Shown: positions 6,871-15,483 of the stretch, piece by piece
How the letters are laid out: each line of letters opens with the position of its first letter
How positions within the stretch are numbered: position 1 is the first letter of the stretch
Assembly (NCBI RefSeq): GCF_001189955.1
Contig: NZ_LFLT01000028.1
Coordinates: forward strand, 1-64,000
Direction of reading: 5' to 3'
Origin: Herbaspirillum chlorophenolicum
GTDB taxonomy: Bacteria > Pseudomonadota > Gammaproteobacteria > Burkholderiales > Burkholderiaceae_D
DNA: 64,000 nt
Position numbers and translations under genes: made by a program
The notes under the pieces: model-generated
What the model was told of the DNA's origin: nothing
What the model saw: only the letters and a program-made list of their open reading frames with translations
Databases searched by the model: none

Positions 6871-9033
6871 ATGGCACATTTCCACCCAGGAAATCTGACG
6901 TCAGCCTACCCGGATCGTTATCAAATCACTGATAACGATCATGCACACACCAGCGTTGATACGCGCCAGCCACCGCCACCCATCGCACACAAGCCCTTGC
7001 CTGGGCAGCAGCAAGCGATTGCGCGGCGTGAGCGTAGCAATTTCATCCATCAGATGCAGCGCGAGCAAGTCGGCGAAGATCAGCAGCGCGGCCATGTCTT
7101 TAACAATCAGGGAGTCCCCCGAGTGGTCTACGGGGTCACCAGTGCACCGGCTGGCGATCGCGACGAATTGCATTTCTGGTCGCCGGATCCGGCGCCACCG
7201 CAACTCCCGCCTAAGGGGGCGTCGCTCTCGAAGGAAGCCGCCACCATGGCTTCGGCGTTCCCGATGAAAACGAAGCCCGCCTACGTTCACAGCGAGCCCG
7301 GGAAACTGCCCAGTTCGACAGCTCTCTCTCGGACCAAGCACGCCACCTCGTTAGCATCCGTGCGCAACTCCACGCCCGAGGCGACCGCTGCCGCCATCGC
7401 GCAATTGCTGCGCACCGGGCATGTCGGCATCGCCGCGCTGAAGGCCCCCAAGCCGGAGTTCATGGCCGGCACGCGCCACTTGACCGCTACGTCACAACAA
7501 GGTCTCGCCGCGCAGCTTGGAGACCTCAAGTCATTGCGCAAGCAGCTTGCAGGCTATCAAGAAGGACTGGATCTGAATCCCCAGTTGGTAGACGCGATGC
7601 AAGCGCGTGGTCTGCAAGTGGCCGACGCGGAGCAGCAGATCGAAGATCTGATAAACCGTTGCAATGAGCGCTCCGATGCCATCGCCGCCCTGCGCGCGCA
7701 TGACACGGTAGAGGTATCTTCCCATCCCATCGCAGGCTGGCTAGCGCAGCAGATGATGGAGTCGGAGCAAACGCGCGATGCGCTCAACCACTATCTCCAA
7801 GATACTGCGCCGCTGGAGTTGCAGGTCAGGCGCAATGAGTTGGTCAGGCTGCGCGGCAAGCTCAGCCGGGTGATCACGGACAGGGAACGCAACGGTATGG
7901 AGCAACAGGCCCTGGAGCGGAACATCGCTCTGCTGCATGCATCGATTGCAAGTCTGGAACACGCGTTTGCGCTGCCTCCGGGTAGCACCTTCCAGGCAGG
8001 GTACAAAATACCAGCACAATTGCTCGCCAAACACGAGGACCTGAAGCTGGCGCAAGACCGGATGCAGCAGCTGGCCGCGCAGGCGGATCGCCAATGGCAG
8101 GCGCGCCAGCAACTCACCAAGCGCGTAGATGCGCTGCCCGGGCAAATCGCGATGCTGGAAAGCCGCGTAGCGCCTGCGCACATCCCGACCGGCGAAACCG
8201 CGACGGACATGACGACCGATGCTGTAGCACGCTATCTCAGCCGGAAATATGAACCGATAAGACCGCACCTGCATACATTGCGTGACGAACTTGACCGGCT
8301 GTTGCCGGAAGATGGCGTCGCCACTCCCGAGCGAAGACAGCTCGTCAAGTTGCGCAAGCAGATCGAGCAGACGCTGGAAGCCGCCGACAAGGCTGAATAT
8401 GCATATATTGCACGCACGCTGGAGCAGGCTCATGCCAACGGGGCCGCTCCTCAGATTGCGTACTCACCTCAAGCTGCCAAAAGCCTAAGCACGCGCATGG
8501 CTCATTACGATAGCCATAGCGCCGTGCGGCGCGAACCCACGGAACTTACACAAGCCCGCATTTATTATGGTGAATGCAAGGAAATGCATCGCCAGGCCTA
8601 CGAGCGGCAAAGAGAAGCGAAGAAGAACTCCATAGAGCAAGGGACGTCTATCGATAGCAGCTTGATCAGTCGCACAAAGGAATCGAAGAAAACAATGGCT
8701 CAAGCCGAAGCTTCCTATTTGGCGCTGCAAGCGATAGAGGACAGGGAACTGCCAATTTTGCAAAGAACAGCTCGGCACAATCGCGAACTGAAGCAACTGA
8801 GCGAGCAGACCCTGTATGCCATGTTGGATGAGAGACTTACATTCTTTCAGCAACAAGGGTACGCATCGCTGGCGGCGGTACCTCCACCCAAGCCTGCCAT
8901 TAATGATATGGACTACCTGGCGCAACGCTACCATGTTCGCTTGAGTGAACTGGCGCAGGATCCTGAACAGAATCGCCAGCACATCGCCGCACTCAAGAAC
9001 AAGATGGCGTTTCTTGCGCCCACGCTGGTGTGA
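6871..9033 (+). CDS. 720-aa coiled-coil protein, candidate type III secreted effector
   Basis: Family not recognised. The start at 6871 has AAAGG about 7 bases upstream. The first ~150 residues are polar and Pro-rich (RQPPPPIAHKPLPGQ; PDPAPPQLPPKG), resembling a disordered secretion leader. Residues ~170-720 are almost wholly helical and Gln/Leu/Ala/Arg-rich, with long heptad-like stretches (for example around 200-260, 300-420 and 570-660) that suggest coiled coils. Cys is nearly absent. No signal peptide, membrane segment or enzyme motif is seen. The hrp box upstream and the neighbouring transglycosylase with its own box suggest an HrpL-regulated effector or translocation accessory. A structural or host-targeting role is inference. 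Confidence 0.85.
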   Translation: MAHFHPGNLTSAYPDRYQITDNDHAHTSVDTRQPPPPIAHKPLPGQQQAIARRERSNFIHQMQREQVGEDQQRGHVFNNQGVPRVVYGVTSAPAGDRDELHFWSPDPAPPQLPPKGASLSKEAATMASAFPMKTKPAYVHSEPGKLPSSTALSRTKHATSLASVRNSTPEATAAAIAQLLRTGHVGIAALKAPKPEFMAGTRHLTATSQQGLAAQLGDLKSLRKQLAGYQEGLDLNPQLVDAMQARGLQVADAEQQIEDLINRCNERSDAIAALRAHDTVEVSSHPIAGWLAQQMMESEQTRDALNHYLQDTAPLELQVRRNELVRLRGKLSRVITDRERNGMEQQALERNIALLHASIASLEHAFALPPGSTFQAGYKIPAQLLAKHEDLKLAQDRMQQLAAQADRQWQARQQLTKRVDALPGQIAMLESRVAPAHIPTGETATDMTTDAVARYLSRKYEPIRPHLHTLRDELDRLLPEDGVATPERRQLVKLRKQIEQTLEAADKAEYAYIARTLEQAHANGAAPQIAYSPQAAKSLSTRMAHYDSHSAVRREPTELTQARIYYGECKEMHRQAYERQREAKKNSIEQGTSIDSSLISRTKESKKTMAQAEASYLALQAIEDRELPILQRTARHNRELKQLSEQTLYAMLDERLTFFQQQGYASLAAVPPPKPAINDMDYLAQRYHVRLSELAQDPEQNRQHIAALKNKMAFLAPTLV

Positions 9034-9258
9034 CGATCGCGGCTCGTCATCAAGTTCCGGGTCGTCAATTGCAAGTGCAGCATGAGCTGGTTAGGGTTAG
9101 TGCGGAGGCGCTGCGCTTGTCGCAGGCGTGTTTCACTATCGACGTGACCGGCCATTTGTCATCGCGGATTTTCTTGCAATCCTTATCCGGCGGTCTTGAC
9201 GTCGTCGGACAGCAGGTTCGGGCAGGACTGGGCGGCCGGCGAGAATTGTCATCGGCAC
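9034..9258. other. Intergenic stretch between the 720-aa gene and the next hrp box
   Basis: No convincing gene. An 85-codon frame starting GTG at 9030 overlaps the preceding stop but has no recognisable features and runs through the next gene's promoter. No terminator hairpin is evident. Confidence 0.5.
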
Positions 9259-9287
9259 GGAACCCTGCGCGCCTTCGTTGCGACTGA
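9259..9287 (+). promoter_or_regulatory. Putative hrp box (HrpL promoter) for the transglycosylase gene
   Basis: GGAACC (9259-9264, perfect first half), 16 bases, CGACTGA (9281-9287, one mismatch to CCACNNA). It ends 66 bases before the start codon at 9354. Confidence 0.7.
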
Positions 9288-9353
9288 TACCGGAGCCGTT
9301 GTCGGCTGTTTTTCGCCAGTTTCATTCGTCGTCAAACGTAAGGAAGGGTTTTA

Positions 9354-10094
9354 ATGAGCAAAGTCACGGGAGCAGGACCGGTCACCTGGCAGGATTATGC
9401 CGATCTGTGGGCAAACGACCCGCAATACCAAAAACAGTACGCCATCATCAAGCCTACTCTGGATGCACTGGGCATCACACCCCACGACAGCCCTGGCGAC
9501 GTGACGGACATCCATTCCCACGCGGTTGTTCCCAATAAGGGCAATAACGGTAATTCCGACCGGATCGGCGGTGACCACCCCACCGGTAACGGCAAGCCGG
9601 GATCGAGCGACCTGGGTCCAGGCCTGCCGCCGCAGGCTGCTCCCTACAAAGACATGATCGAGGAAGCCTCGCGCAGGACAGGCGTACCGGCCAGTCTCCT
9701 CGCCGCCATGATCCACGACGAATCGCGCTGGGATCCGCACGCCGGTACCATCAACGCCAACGGCATGGGCGACACCGGCCTGATGCAGATGAACGACGCC
9801 ACCTTCGCCGCCCTGCAGGCCAAGCACCCGGAGCTGCAAGGCCGCGACAAGAATGATCCCGCCACCAACATTCTGGCCGGCGCCTACTATATGGCCGACA
9901 TGAAGGAGCTGATGAAGGAACGCTACGGCAGCGATAGCTGGGGCCTGGCGCTACGCGCCTACAACTCAGGCGAGAACGGCGTCGATCCCAACAACCTCAA
10001 CGCGCTGCCGGCAGGCACCGGAGATCCGGCCTACGTGGATAAGGTGATGGGCTACTGGGCCACGATCGACAACGGTGGTCAACTGCCCGCCTGA
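9354..10094 (+). CDS. Lytic transglycosylase (SLT fold) of type III secretion class
   Basis: 246 aa. Residues ~95-235 form a soluble lytic transglycosylase domain that cleaves the MurNAc-GlcNAc bond. The catalytic Glu is E123 in IHDESRWDP; GDTGLMQM (139-146), the NILAGAYY segment and an AYNSGENG segment are the other family motifs. The first ~90 residues are polar and Gly/Asn/Pro-rich, with no Sec signal peptide. Plant-pathogen Hrp systems secrete such enzymes through the injectisome (HopP1/HopAJ class) or use them to open peptidoglycan for it. An AAGGAAGGG ribosome site precedes the ATG. The hrp box upstream supports the T3SS role. Confidence 0.88.
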   Translation: MSKVTGAGPVTWQDYADLWANDPQYQKQYAIIKPTLDALGITPHDSPGDVTDIHSHAVVPNKGNNGNSDRIGGDHPTGNGKPGSSDLGPGLPPQAAPYKDMIEEASRRTGVPASLLAAMIHDESRWDPHAGTINANGMGDTGLMQMNDATFAALQAKHPELQGRDKNDPATNILAGAYYMADMKELMKERYGSDSWGLALRAYNSGENGVDPNNLNALPAGTGDPAYVDKVMGYWATIDNGGQLPA

Positions 10095-10328
10095 CGTCGG
10101 CACACGTTGGCGGCCTTCATCGGCCTGGGGCACGGATTCTGCTCTGAAACAACTGGCCCGGACTTGAAGTTGGTCCAAGCGGCAAGCCGCGGTGGCGCTG
10201 GGGTTGTTGCCGGCAATTGAAACTTCGGAAGATGGTCTGTATCGGTGAGATGACTGAGAGCAGACATGTACGCCTGCTCCCATTCACCTCTTGGACAGAG
10301 CCAGCGTCGTACCATGCGGGCAATGCAT

Positions 10329-13001
10329 TCAGACGGCGGAAGGATCGGTCTTGCCGACGTCGATACCGTAGCGCCGGATGGCATCGCCCACCAGCTGGCG
10401 GGGAATGCTGCCATCGTCGGCCAAGGCCTTGAGCGCGGCCAGCGCGATGAAGTGCCGATCCACCTCGAAGAAGGCGCGCAGCGACTCGCGTGTATCCGAG
10501 CGCCCGAAGCCGTCGGTACCCAGCGTCACGAAGCGGCGATCGTTGATGAAGGGGCGGATCTGGTCGCCGACGATCTTCATGTAGTCGGTGGCCACCACCA
10601 CCGGTCCCTGATGCCCTTCCAGGCATTGCGCAACGTATGGGATGCGCGCCGGCTCGTCGGGATGCAGCATGTTCCAGCGCTCGGCGGCCATGCCGTCTCG
10701 CCGCAGTTCGGTCAGGCTGGTCGCGCTCCACACATTGCAGCCGACTCCGAAGTCCTGCGTCAGCAGCTCGGCCGCCGCCATGACTTCGCGCAGGATGGCG
10801 CCGCTGCCCATCAACTGCACGGTGGGCTTGCCTTCCTCAGTAGTTGCGCCTTCCGACAACAAATAGAGGCCTTTGAGGATACCGGCTTCGGTGCCTTCCC
10901 GCAGTCCGGGATGCGGGTAGTTTTCGTTGAGCAAGGTGATGTAGTAATAGATGTCTTCCTGCTCGACGTACATCCGGCGCAAGCCGTCCTGGATGATGAC
11001 CGCCAGCTCGTGGGAGAACGCCGGGTCGTAGGAAATGCAGCTGGGGATCACCGATGACAGCACATGGCTATGCCCGTCGTCATGCTGCAGCCCTTCCCCC
11101 ATGAGCGTGGTCCGGCCGGCAGTCGCGCCCAGCAGGAAACCGCGGGTGCGCGCATCGGCGGCAGCCCAGGCCAGATCGCCGACGCGCTGCAGCCCGAACA
11201 TGGAATAGAAAATATAGAACGGAATGGTCGGCAAGCCGTGATTGGCATAGGCCGTCCCTGCGGCAATCCAGGAAGAGATCGCACCGGATTCGTTGATGCC
11301 TTCCTGCAGAATCTGGCCGTCCTTGGCTTCCTTGTAGTAGCTCAACTGGCCGGCATCCTGCGGCGTATACAGCTGCCCCACATAGGAGTGAATGCCGATC
11401 TGCCGGAACAGGCCCTCCATGCCGAAGGTTCGCGACTCATCGGGAACGATGGGGATCACCAGCTTGCCCAGCTGCGGATCCTTCAGCAGCGTAGTCAGGA
11501 TGCGCACGAAGGCCATCGTGGTCGACAGCCCGCGCTCGCCGCTGCCCTGGAGCTGGCTGGAGAAGGTCGACAGCGGCGGAACCGGCAGCGGGTCGACCTT
11601 GCTCAGGCGCGCGGGTATATAGCCGCCCAGCGCCTTGCGCCGCTGCTCAAGATACTTCGCCTCTTCGCTGCCCGGCGCAGGGCGCAGGTAAGGCATTTCC
11701 TCCAACTGCTCGTCCAAGACCGGCAGTGCGAAGCGGTCGCGGAAGCTTCTTACCGCATCGGCGCTCATCTTCTTGAGCTGGTGATTGATGTTCTGCCCTT
11801 CCCCGGCTTCGCCCATGCCGAAGCCTTTGACCGTCTTCGCCAGCACGACCGTCGGCCTGCCGGTGGTGCGCACGGCCTGTTCGTAGGCGGCATAAACCTT
11901 CTCCGGATCATGGCCGCCGCGGGTCAGCTTCCAGATCTCGTCGTCCGACATATCGGCCACCAGCGCCAGCAGCTCCGGATACTTGCCGAAGAAGTGTTCG
12001 CGCACATAGGCGCCGTTCTGGGATTTGAAGGTCTGGTAATCGCCGTCCACACATTCCATCATGCGCCGGCGCAGCAGCCCGCTGCGATCCTTCTCCAGCA
12101 GCGCATCCCAGCCGCTGCCCCAGACCACTTTGATCACGTTCCAGCCGGCGGCGCGGAAAGTCGCCTCCAGTTCCTGCATGATCTTGCTGTTGCCGCGCAC
12201 CGGCCCATCCAGCCGCTGCAGATTGCAGTTGACGACGAAGATCAGGTTGTCCAGCCGTTCGCGGCCGCCCAGTGAAATCGCTGCCAGCGACTCCGGCTGA
12301 TCCATCTCGCCGTCGCCGAGAAAGGCCCAGACCTTGCGCCCCTGCGGTTCCTTGAGGCCGCGGTATTCCAGATAGCGCATGTAGCGGGCCTGGTAAGCCG
12401 CCGTCAAGGGTCCCAAGCCCATCGATACTGTCGGGAACTGCCAGAACTCCGGCATCAGGCGCGGATGCGGATAGGAGGACAAGCCGTCGCGGTCCGACTC
12501 GCGCCGGAAGTTGTCCATCTGGGATTCGCTGATGCGACCCTCCACATAGGCGCGGCCGTAGATGCCGGGTGCGGAATGGCCCTGGATGTACACCATGTCG
12601 CCGTCAAAGGTCTCCGTGCGCCCGCGGAAGAAATGCTCGAAGCCCACGTCATACATCACCGCCGCGGACTGGTAGGTGGCGATGTGGCCGCCGACGTTGG
12701 AATGTTTTCCCGCGCGCAGAACCATCACCATCGCGTTCCAGCGGATGTACGCATTCAAGCGGCGCTCTACGCCGAGATCGCCGGGATATACCGGCTGGCG
12801 CTGCTTGGCGATGGTGTTGACGTAAGGCGTGGTCACCCGTGCGTGAAGATCGCCATGGTGCGCCAGATCAACGTCCGTAAGCTGGTCGATCAGATACTGC
12901 GCCCGTGAGCGGCCTTCAGCGTCGATCACGGATTCCAGCGCGTCACGCCATTCCCGGGTTTCCAGTGGATCGACGTCGACGTGCGTGAGGGATTGGGTCA
13001 T
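10329..13001 (-). CDS. aceE: Pyruvate dehydrogenase E1 component, homodimeric type (orphan copy)
   Basis: Thiamine-diphosphate enzyme that decarboxylates pyruvate and acetylates the E2 lipoyl group. The 890-aa product matches the AceE length (about 887). GDGEMDQPES and the NCNLQRLDGPVRGN segment form the TPP/Mg site; QGHSAPGIYGRAY and IYYYITLLNENYPHP are AceE signatures. The start at 13001 is chosen because GGAG lies 8 bases upstream. No aceF or lpd follows, unlike the usual operon. The gene is single and divergent from marR, with two MarR-type sites between them. It probably is a second, conditionally expressed E1 that works with E2/E3 encoded elsewhere. Confidence 0.93.
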   Translation of the reverse strand: MTQSLTHVDVDPLETREWRDALESVIDAEGRSRAQYLIDQLTDVDLAHHGDLHARVTTPYVNTIAKQRQPVYPGDLGVERRLNAYIRWNAMVMVLRAGKHSNVGGHIATYQSAAVMYDVGFEHFFRGRTETFDGDMVYIQGHSAPGIYGRAYVEGRISESQMDNFRRESDRDGLSSYPHPRLMPEFWQFPTVSMGLGPLTAAYQARYMRYLEYRGLKEPQGRKVWAFLGDGEMDQPESLAAISLGGRERLDNLIFVVNCNLQRLDGPVRGNSKIMQELEATFRAAGWNVIKVVWGSGWDALLEKDRSGLLRRRMMECVDGDYQTFKSQNGAYVREHFFGKYPELLALVADMSDDEIWKLTRGGHDPEKVYAAYEQAVRTTGRPTVVLAKTVKGFGMGEAGEGQNINHQLKKMSADAVRSFRDRFALPVLDEQLEEMPYLRPAPGSEEAKYLEQRRKALGGYIPARLSKVDPLPVPPLSTFSSQLQGSGERGLSTTMAFVRILTTLLKDPQLGKLVIPIVPDESRTFGMEGLFRQIGIHSYVGQLYTPQDAGQLSYYKEAKDGQILQEGINESGAISSWIAAGTAYANHGLPTIPFYIFYSMFGLQRVGDLAWAAADARTRGFLLGATAGRTTLMGEGLQHDDGHSHVLSSVIPSCISYDPAFSHELAVIIQDGLRRMYVEQEDIYYYITLLNENYPHPGLREGTEAGILKGLYLLSEGATTEEGKPTVQLMGSGAILREVMAAAELLTQDFGVGCNVWSATSLTELRRDGMAAERWNMLHPDEPARIPYVAQCLEGHQGPVVVATDYMKIVGDQIRPFINDRRFVTLGTDGFGRSDTRESLRAFFEVDRHFIALAALKALADDGSIPRQLVGDAIRRYGIDVGKTDPSAV

Positions 13002-13082
13002 GAAGTTTCTCCAAAAATGGTCTTGAGAGAACCGCCCTCCCGCGTCGGCGGGGCAATCTGGCGGAGGAATTTCGAACATTTA

Positions 13083-13096
13083 ATTGCAATTGCAAT
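13083..13096. promoter_or_regulatory. Putative MarR operator, aceE-proximal
   Basis: ATTGCAATTGCAAT, a perfect 14-bp palindrome, 82 bases upstream of aceE. An identical copy lies 43 bp away. Confidence 0.75.
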
Positions 13097-13125
13097 CGTT
13101 AGCACGGCAATCCTACAGTGGTATC

Positions 13126-13139
13126 ATTGCAATTGCAAT
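13126..13139. promoter_or_regulatory. Putative MarR operator, marR-proximal
   Basis: Second perfect ATTGCAATTGCAAT palindrome, 31 bases before the marR start, placed for autorepression. Confidence 0.75.
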
Positions 13140-13169
13140 TAATTCCAACCGCATCCGACGAGAACCAAC

Positions 13170-13613
13170 ATGACCAATCGCGAACCCGATCTCTGGTTTT
13201 CCTTTGTGCGCGCTCACCGCGTACTGATTCGAGAGATAGAACGGCGCCTGAACCAGGCCGGGCTGCCGGCCTATGCCTGGTATGACGTCCTGTGGGGAAT
13301 TGAGAGCGGAAAAGGCGGCACACGCCGCATGCACGAGCTGGCTGATGCGCTGGCTATCGAGCGCTATAACCTGACGCGTCTGATCGACCGACTGGAACAA
13401 GAAAACCTGGTCGTGCGATCGCGTTCCGCCGAAGACGGCAGGGCCGCATTCGTCACCATCACCGATGCCGGCAAGGCCTTGCGAAAGAAAATGTGGAAGG
13501 TCTATCAGGCTGCCGTGACAGAGATCTTTCTTTCTCAATTCAAGGAGGAAGACCATGGCTCTATCGCTGCGGCGCTTGACGGCGCGGCCGCGATGGCGCG
13601 CGGCGAGGACTAG
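13170..13613 (+). CDS. MarR-family transcriptional regulator
   Basis: 147-aa winged-helix dimeric regulator. The DNA-binding core is clear: a recognition-helix region RMHELADALAIERYNLTRLIDRLEQENLV at about 54-82, then the wing RSRSAEDGRAAFVTITDAGKAL. MarR proteins usually repress neighbouring genes and release DNA on binding small aromatic or electrophilic ligands. It is divergent from aceE with two palindromes between them. Its 3' end overlaps the convergent E1-like gene by the shared bases CTAG. Two variant sites recur at the next divergent promoter, so its likely targets are aceE, itself, the E1-like gene and the GST/SMR pair. Confidence 0.92.
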   Translation: MTNREPDLWFSFVRAHRVLIREIERRLNQAGLPAYAWYDVLWGIESGKGGTRRMHELADALAIERYNLTRLIDRLEQENLVVRSRSAEDGRAAFVTITDAGKALRKKMWKVYQAAVTEIFLSQFKEEDHGSIAAALDGAAAMARGED

Positions 13614-14731
13614 CCGCGCGGAGACGTGGCGTCCGTCTCATTGCCGTATCGGTTCAAAGCCTCTACGAGACACTCCACCGGAAAGCGCCCTTCACTGACC
13701 AAGGCCCTAAGCGCGTGCAGAACGATCCACTCTGCGCGAATGGTTCCGTCCGGCATGTCTGCTCCCAGGGCGACGAAGGGCGCTGTTACATAGGCACCGA
13801 TTTGTGCAGCGACATGCTGCTCGTAGCTGGTCACGGCAACGACCGGCCCGCCCGGCGCATCCAGGCACCGCTCCAGACGAGAAATTTTTCGGGGTGCCAA
13901 TGGATGCAACGTGTTCCACAGTTCCACCTGTTCTCCTTCACGCGCCAGCCTGGTGTAACTCGGGCAACTCCATACCTCGCTGCCTACACGCCAATCCTCC
14001 AGGAGAATCCGTGCCGCGCGGACGACCGGTTCCAACGTTCTGCCGGCGCCAAGCAGGCGCACTGTGTGGAGCATCTCCTTTTCCGTCCTGTTGAACAGAT
14101 ACATCCCGGTGTAGGCTTCCGACAGAGATACAGTCCAGGTTGCCTCGGATAAGAGCACTTCATCGTGCAATGCCAGATAGTAGTAGGCCTCCTCCCCCTC
14201 GACATAGAGTGCCTGTAATGCAGCACTTACGATTGCCTGGACTTCGTCGGCGCTCGCCGGATCGTAGGGAATACAGAATGGATAGTCCGTCAACCAAAGG
14301 GCAAGCTCCGGCCTGCTCCTTTTCAGCCATCTGAACGGCGCGGTACCTGCCGTATTCAGGAAAACACCGCGTCCGGCAGTTTCTTGGAAGGCCGCACGCA
14401 ATCCCGTCCTGGATTGCGCGCGAAGCATATAGATTAATGGCCGTTCGAAGCGACGGGAGGACGCCGTATAACGTAGCGGCCAGGCGGCTGTCAGCATCTC
14501 ACCGGCTTCATGCTCCTCGGCATCCCCCCTGACAATCCATGCATTCCTGCTAGCAGATTCATCCACCGCCAGCATCCGGGCAATGGAGCGTCCCATGCCA
14601 AGCGGCGAGCGAGGTGCTTCCTGCCGGCCTGAGCGGAGGCCAATCAACTTGTGCAGACAGACGATCGCGGCATCGCGGGTTTCAGGTGAAATTGGCACCA
14701 GCGGCGCCAACAGGGTCTTTGGGGTAGGCAT
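13610..14731 (-). CDS. Stand-alone protein resembling the C-terminal half of pyruvate dehydrogenase E1
   Basis: 373 aa. It aligns by eye with the middle and C-terminal domains of the nearby AceE: AYYYLALHDE with IYYYITLLNE, WNTLHPLAPRKI with WNMLHPDEPARI, GGPVVAVTSYEQHVAAQI with QGPVVVATDYMKIVGDQI, and a common end LVEALNRYGN/LVGDAIRRYGI. The TPP-binding N-terminal ~470 residues are absent, so it cannot be a complete E1. There is no frameshift inside and the start is followed by a novel ~35-aa leader, so it looks like a diverged domain gene and not debris. A regulatory, decoy or subunit role is possible. It is divergent from the GST gene across two operator-like sites. Confidence 0.8.
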   Translation of the reverse strand: MPTPKTLLAPLVPISPETRDAAIVCLHKLIGLRSGRQEAPRSPLGMGRSIARMLAVDESASRNAWIVRGDAEEHEAGEMLTAAWPLRYTASSRRFERPLIYMLRAQSRTGLRAAFQETAGRGVFLNTAGTAPFRWLKRSRPELALWLTDYPFCIPYDPASADEVQAIVSAALQALYVEGEEAYYYLALHDEVLLSEATWTVSLSEAYTGMYLFNRTEKEMLHTVRLLGAGRTLEPVVRAARILLEDWRVGSEVWSCPSYTRLAREGEQVELWNTLHPLAPRKISRLERCLDAPGGPVVAVTSYEQHVAAQIGAYVTAPFVALGADMPDGTIRAEWIVLHALRALVSEGRFPVECLVEALNRYGNETDATSPRG

Positions 14732-14774
14732 AGGTTTTCAATCCCGTTTGCATAAACACATACCCTCCATTATG

Positions 14775-14803
14775 ATTGCATTTGCAACGATTGCAATTAC
14801 AAT
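14775..14803. promoter_or_regulatory. Two MarR operator-like sites between the E1-like gene and the GST gene
   Basis: 14775-14788 reads ATTGCATTTGCAAC (12 of 14 to the palindrome at aceE/marR) and 14790-14803 reads ATTGCAATTACAAT (13 of 14). They lie 44 bases from the E1-like start and 16 bases before the GST start, fitting shared control by the MarR protein. Confidence 0.7.
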
Positions 14804-14818
14804 TAAATGAGGAAATCA

Positions 14819-15451
14819 ATGAAGGCAGATTCGAACGCGCTTCTCGATTTTTATACCGCGGATACGCCGAACGGGCTGAAGGTCAGCATCTATCTGCATG
14901 AGGCGGGGATAGCGCACAGGCAGATCGCACTGGACCTGTCTGCAGGAGAACAGCATCGGCCGGACTATCGCCGAATAAATCCCAACGGCAAGATTCCGGC
15001 CATCATCGATCACGATGCAGGGATCACGCTTTTCGAATCCGGCGCCATCCTTTCCTATTTGGCCGCGAAAACGGGCGTCCTTCAACCGGCATCGCTGACT
15101 GAGCAAATGCAAGTCCAGCAATGGCTGCATTTCCAGATTGGCGGCATCGGGCCGATGCTGGGTCAGCTATGGTGGTTTCTCCACGGTTCGAGAACCGGAA
15201 ACCGCGAAGCTACGGAGAGGTATCGCAAGGAAGCCATGCGTTTGTACGGTGTGGTGGAGCATCGTCTGCTGCAATCCACATTCCTCGCCACAACCGAGTT
15301 CTCTATCGCAGATATTGCCGCGTACAGCTGGCTGCGGACATGGGATGAGCTGGGGCTGGACATATCGCCTTTTGGCAGAGTACGAAGCTGGCTGGACCAG
15401 ATCGGCAAACGCCGCGGTGTCTGCGATGCACTGGACGCCAACCGGACATAG
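14819..15451 (+). CDS. Glutathione S-transferase-like protein (YfcG/YghU type)
   Basis: 210 aa. The N-terminal thioredoxin-like domain contains TADTPNGLKVSIYLHEAG, NPNGKIPAIID and FESGAILSYLA, the signature of Ure2p-like GST/disulfide-bond oxidoreductases. A helical C-terminal domain follows. These proteins use glutathione or glutathione disulfide for reductive detoxification. The start at 14819 follows GAGGAAATC; an upstream ATG at 14807 lacks a ribosome site. The gene is 32 bases before an SMR exporter in the same direction, with MarR-like sites at its promoter, suggesting a stress or xenobiotic response unit. Confidence 0.87.
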   Translation: MKADSNALLDFYTADTPNGLKVSIYLHEAGIAHRQIALDLSAGEQHRPDYRRINPNGKIPAIIDHDAGITLFESGAILSYLAAKTGVLQPASLTEQMQVQQWLHFQIGGIGPMLGQLWWFLHGSRTGNREATERYRKEAMRLYGVVEHRLLQSTFLATTEFSIADIAAYSWLRTWDELGLDISPFGRVRSWLDQIGKRRGVCDALDANRT

Positions 15452-15483
15452 GCACGCACTCATGTCATCTGACAGGACAGGAA

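Noticed and set aside
9030-9287. 85-codon frame starting with GTG that overlaps the stop of the 720-aa gene
   Set aside because: No ribosome site of its own, no recognisable feature, and it runs through the hrp box of the next gene. Not acidic as T3SS chaperones are.
11064-12275. 403-codon open frame antisense to aceE
   Set aside because: Codon-position shadow of a GC-rich gene; the opposite strand codes a full, conserved AceE.
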